NCBI GenBank assembly: GCA_023230175.1
Contig: JALNXV010000145.1
Span: 1 to 8,436 of the forward strand
Origin: Candidatus Cloacimonadota bacterium
GTDB taxonomy: Bacteria > Cloacimonadota > Cloacimonadia > Cloacimonadales > WRIO01
DNA: 8,436 bases
Reading direction: 5' to 3'
Positions within the stretch are counted from its first letter, which is position 1, and each line of letters opens with the position of its first letter. Both the position numbers and the translations under genes were made by a program. Shown piece after piece: positions 6,890-8,436 of the stretch. The notes under the pieces were generated by a model. The model made no database searches, had not been told where the DNA came from, and saw nothing but the letters and a program-made list of their open reading frames with translations.

Positions 6890-6913
6890 TGAACAATATT
6901 TGATATTATTCAA
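6889..6913. repeat. Near-perfect 11-bp palindrome with 3-base loop
   Basis: TTGAACAATAT (6889-6899) and ATATTATTCAA (6903-6913) are complementary at 10 of 11 positions. In minus-strand RNA the odd pair becomes a U-G wobble, so a full 11-bp hairpin can form. It lies between the chemotaxis gene terminator and the AAGCTT repeat, abutting the latter, and lacks a following U-tract. Confidence 0.45.
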
Positions 6914-6930
6914 CGCTTTAATGATTGCTT

Positions 6931-6960
6931 AAAAAAGCGGACGTTATTAACGCCCGCTTA
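6931..6960 (-). terminator. Intrinsic (Rho-independent) terminator of the chemotaxis receptor gene
   Basis: In the minus-strand transcript AAGCGGGCGUU and AACGUCCGCUU (6949-6959 and 6935-6945) pair over 11 bp with one G-U, around a 3-nt AAU loop. A run of U residues follows at once (complement of 6931-6936). The stem starts 15 bases after the receptor stop codon. It is the most GC-rich short element of this gap and separates the receptor from the next unit. Confidence 0.88.
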
Positions 6961-6974
6961 ATTTGTATGTTTCA

Positions 6975-8436
6975 TTATAATTTAAATAAATCAACGAGTT
7001 CCTTAAGTTGTTTTGCTAAGTTTGAAAGTTCATCTGATGCATCCTTAGTGATGTCTGCATTCTTGGCTGTTGATTCGATTCCCTGAACCATATCAGTGAT
7101 ATTTTTTGCTACTTCTTGGATGCCTTGGCTAATTTCGACAGTATTGCGAGTAATTTCTTGTACTCCAATATTAGCTTGGTTACTATTATTAGCTATCTCG
7201 TTGGATGCAGTAGCTGATTCGTTGGCGTTTTTAGAAATTTCATTAACTGCTGAGGTTGCTTCATTGGCATTGACTGTAATTCTTTGAACATATTCTACAA
7301 CCTTAGCAATGACTTTTTGAACATTTTGAGCATTGTCAGCCATTCTTCCTGAAGAATGAGCAATTTCATTAGTTGTAATATTTTGTTCTTCAATGCTTGA
7401 TGCGATTATTGTATTGATTTCGTTAAGTTTAGTTATAATATCTGTGATATTAGTAATTGAATGAGTTGAATTTGAAACTGAATTTTGTACTTGTTCGATT
7501 TGGGTTGCGATATTAGCTGTTGCGTCAGCGGTTTGTTTTGCGAGTGATTTTACTTCATTTGCTACTACGGCAAAGCCTTTACCTGCATCTCCGGCACTTG
7601 CTGCTTCTATGGTAGCATTTAGAGCAAGCATATTTGTTTGGTCTGCGATATCATTGATTAGTTTAACTACTTTTCCTATATCATCAGAAAGTTTTTGCAT
7701 TTCAGCCATAACTTTATTTGCAGTTTTAGCTTCGTCTGATGCCTTCATTGAAATGTCAGATGCTTGTTGAGTGTTTTTAGCAATCTCTGCAAGAGTAGCA
7801 TTCATTTCTTCAATGGCGGATACAACGCCGTTAATTTCTCCTACTAAGCCATTTACTGATTCTCCGGCTTGATTTATGTTGCCTTCAAGTTTAGTGATTT
7901 CATTTACGGTTGATTGAACACTTGTACTGGTTTGTTCTGCAGCAGAAGCAACTTGATTAATGTTTGCAGAAAGTTGTTCTGTAGCAGCTGCAACAGTAGA
8001 AACAGAGACGCTGGCTTGTTCAGCTGAAGACGCAATAACATTGGCATTTGAACTGACTTCTTCGGCTGATGCTGAAACTAGTTGTGATTGACTGTTCATT
8101 TGGTTTGCATTACTAACTAAGTCATGAGCAGTTTCTGCAAGAGCAATACTTTTATTATTGAGTGAAACAACGCCTTGTGCAACATTTTCGATAGCCTTTG
8201 AGATTTGGATTCTGGTTTTGTTGTAGGCATTTGCAATTAATCCGATTTCATCAATTCTCTCTAATTGTTCTTTAGGCGGTATTAGAGTAAAATCATTTTC
8301 CGCAAATAACCCTAAAGCTGATACTACATCTTTTAGAGGATTTGCTACGATAGAACGAACGAGATATGTTACTATAATAAATATCAAAATAATCGAGATT
8401 ATTGAAATCCAGATTATAATTTTTGAGATTACAGCA
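6975..8436 (-). CDS. Methyl-accepting chemotaxis protein, C-terminal part (5' end outside the window)
   Basis: The frame is open to the right edge, and 486 residues are visible. A TTG at 8385-8387 could be read as a start, but the frame continues upstream as a hydrophobic Ile-rich stretch, so the real start and the sensor domain lie outside. Visible residues 2-27 are a transmembrane helix, probably the second one. About 28-76 form a HAMP domain (NPLKDVVSALG to DEIGLIANAYN). The rest is a long coiled-coil signalling hairpin whose tip carries IADQTNMLALNATIEAA and AGKGFAVVANEVKSLAKQT near residues 263-302; E277 corresponds to the CheA/CheW-contacting tip glutamate. Several E-E or E-Q pairs flanked by small residues (SASAEEVSS, AAATEQLSA, SAAEQTSTS, SSIEEQNIT) are plausible methylation sites. 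The arms are about 200 residues each, longer than in E. coli Tsr. There is no NWETF-type CheR tether at the C-terminus. The ligand cannot be inferred. Confidence 0.95.
   Translation of the reverse strand, partial: AVISKIIIWISIISIILIFIIVTYLVRSIVANPLKDVVSALGLFAENDFTLIPPKEQLERIDEIGLIANAYNKTRIQISKAIENVAQGVVSLNNKSIALAETAHDLVSNANQMNSQSQLVSASAEEVSSNANVIASSAEQASVSVSTVAAATEQLSANINQVASAAEQTSTSVQSTVNEITKLEGNINQAGESVNGLVGEINGVVSAIEEMNATLAEIAKNTQQASDISMKASDEAKTANKVMAEMQKLSDDIGKVVKLINDIADQTNMLALNATIEAASAGDAGKGFAVVANEVKSLAKQTADATANIATQIEQVQNSVSNSTHSITNITDIITKLNEINTIIASSIEEQNITTNEIAHSSGRMADNAQNVQKVIAKVVEYVQRITVNANEATSAVNEISKNANESATASNEIANNSNQANIGVQEITRNTVEISQGIQEVAKNITDMVQGIESTAKNADITKDASDELSNLAKQLKELVDLFKL

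Noticed and set aside
7096..7287. Plus-strand open frame opposite the chemotaxis receptor
   Set aside because: It is the antisense of the regular coiled-coil coding pattern, which gives long hydrophobic antisense frames by default.
8385..8387. TTG as start of the chemotaxis receptor
   Set aside because: The frame remains open to the window edge and encodes the first half of the membrane helix, so the gene is simply cut.

Overview
The window is an AT-rich bacterial segment in which every recognisable gene lies on the minus strand. Transcription therefore runs from the right end of the window to the left. The organism is very probably Gram-negative: one gene encodes a secreted protein with an Omp85/BamA-like barrel ending in phenylalanine. 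It is chemotactic, since it has a methyl-accepting chemotaxis protein. Clear AAGGAG-type ribosome binding sites and sigma70-like promoter elements argue against core Bacteroidetes, which rarely use Shine-Dalgarno sites. The gene content would suit an AT-rich member of the wider FCB group (for example Cloacimonadota or Ignavibacteria-like), but this placement is an inference and not secure.

Layout in transcription order (right to left). (1) The C-terminal part of a chemotaxis receptor (6975-8436, cut by the window edge) ends in a strong intrinsic terminator at 6931-6960. (2) A non-coding gap of about 300 bp (6677-6974) holds that terminator, several dyad-symmetric sequences and a candidate promoter. 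(3) A compact gene run follows: a 1015-residue outer-membrane protein (Zn-peptidase-like domain, six-bladed TolB/PD40-like propeller, BamA-like barrel), a YbbR-domain membrane-anchored protein 2 bp later, tsaD 27 bp later, and a tRNA-Thr(CGU) gene 19 bp later. (4) A second unit starts after the tRNA with its own candidate promoter. It holds transcription termination factor rho, whose stop codon overlaps the start of a U32-family peptidase gene that runs off the left end.

The run mixes envelope genes (barrel protein, YbbR) with tRNA maturation: TsaD makes t6A37, and the next gene is a tRNA with the U36-A37-A38 context TsaD acts on. U32-family proteins include tRNA hydroxylation factors, so a translation theme may continue past rho, although the specific U32 subgroup cannot be decided here. 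The least characterised element is the peptidase-propeller-barrel protein with its coupled YbbR partner. The most distinctive local structures are the leader/trailer stem around the tRNA and the dyad cluster between 6796 and 6913. No mobile element, CRISPR array or sign of recent transfer was seen.
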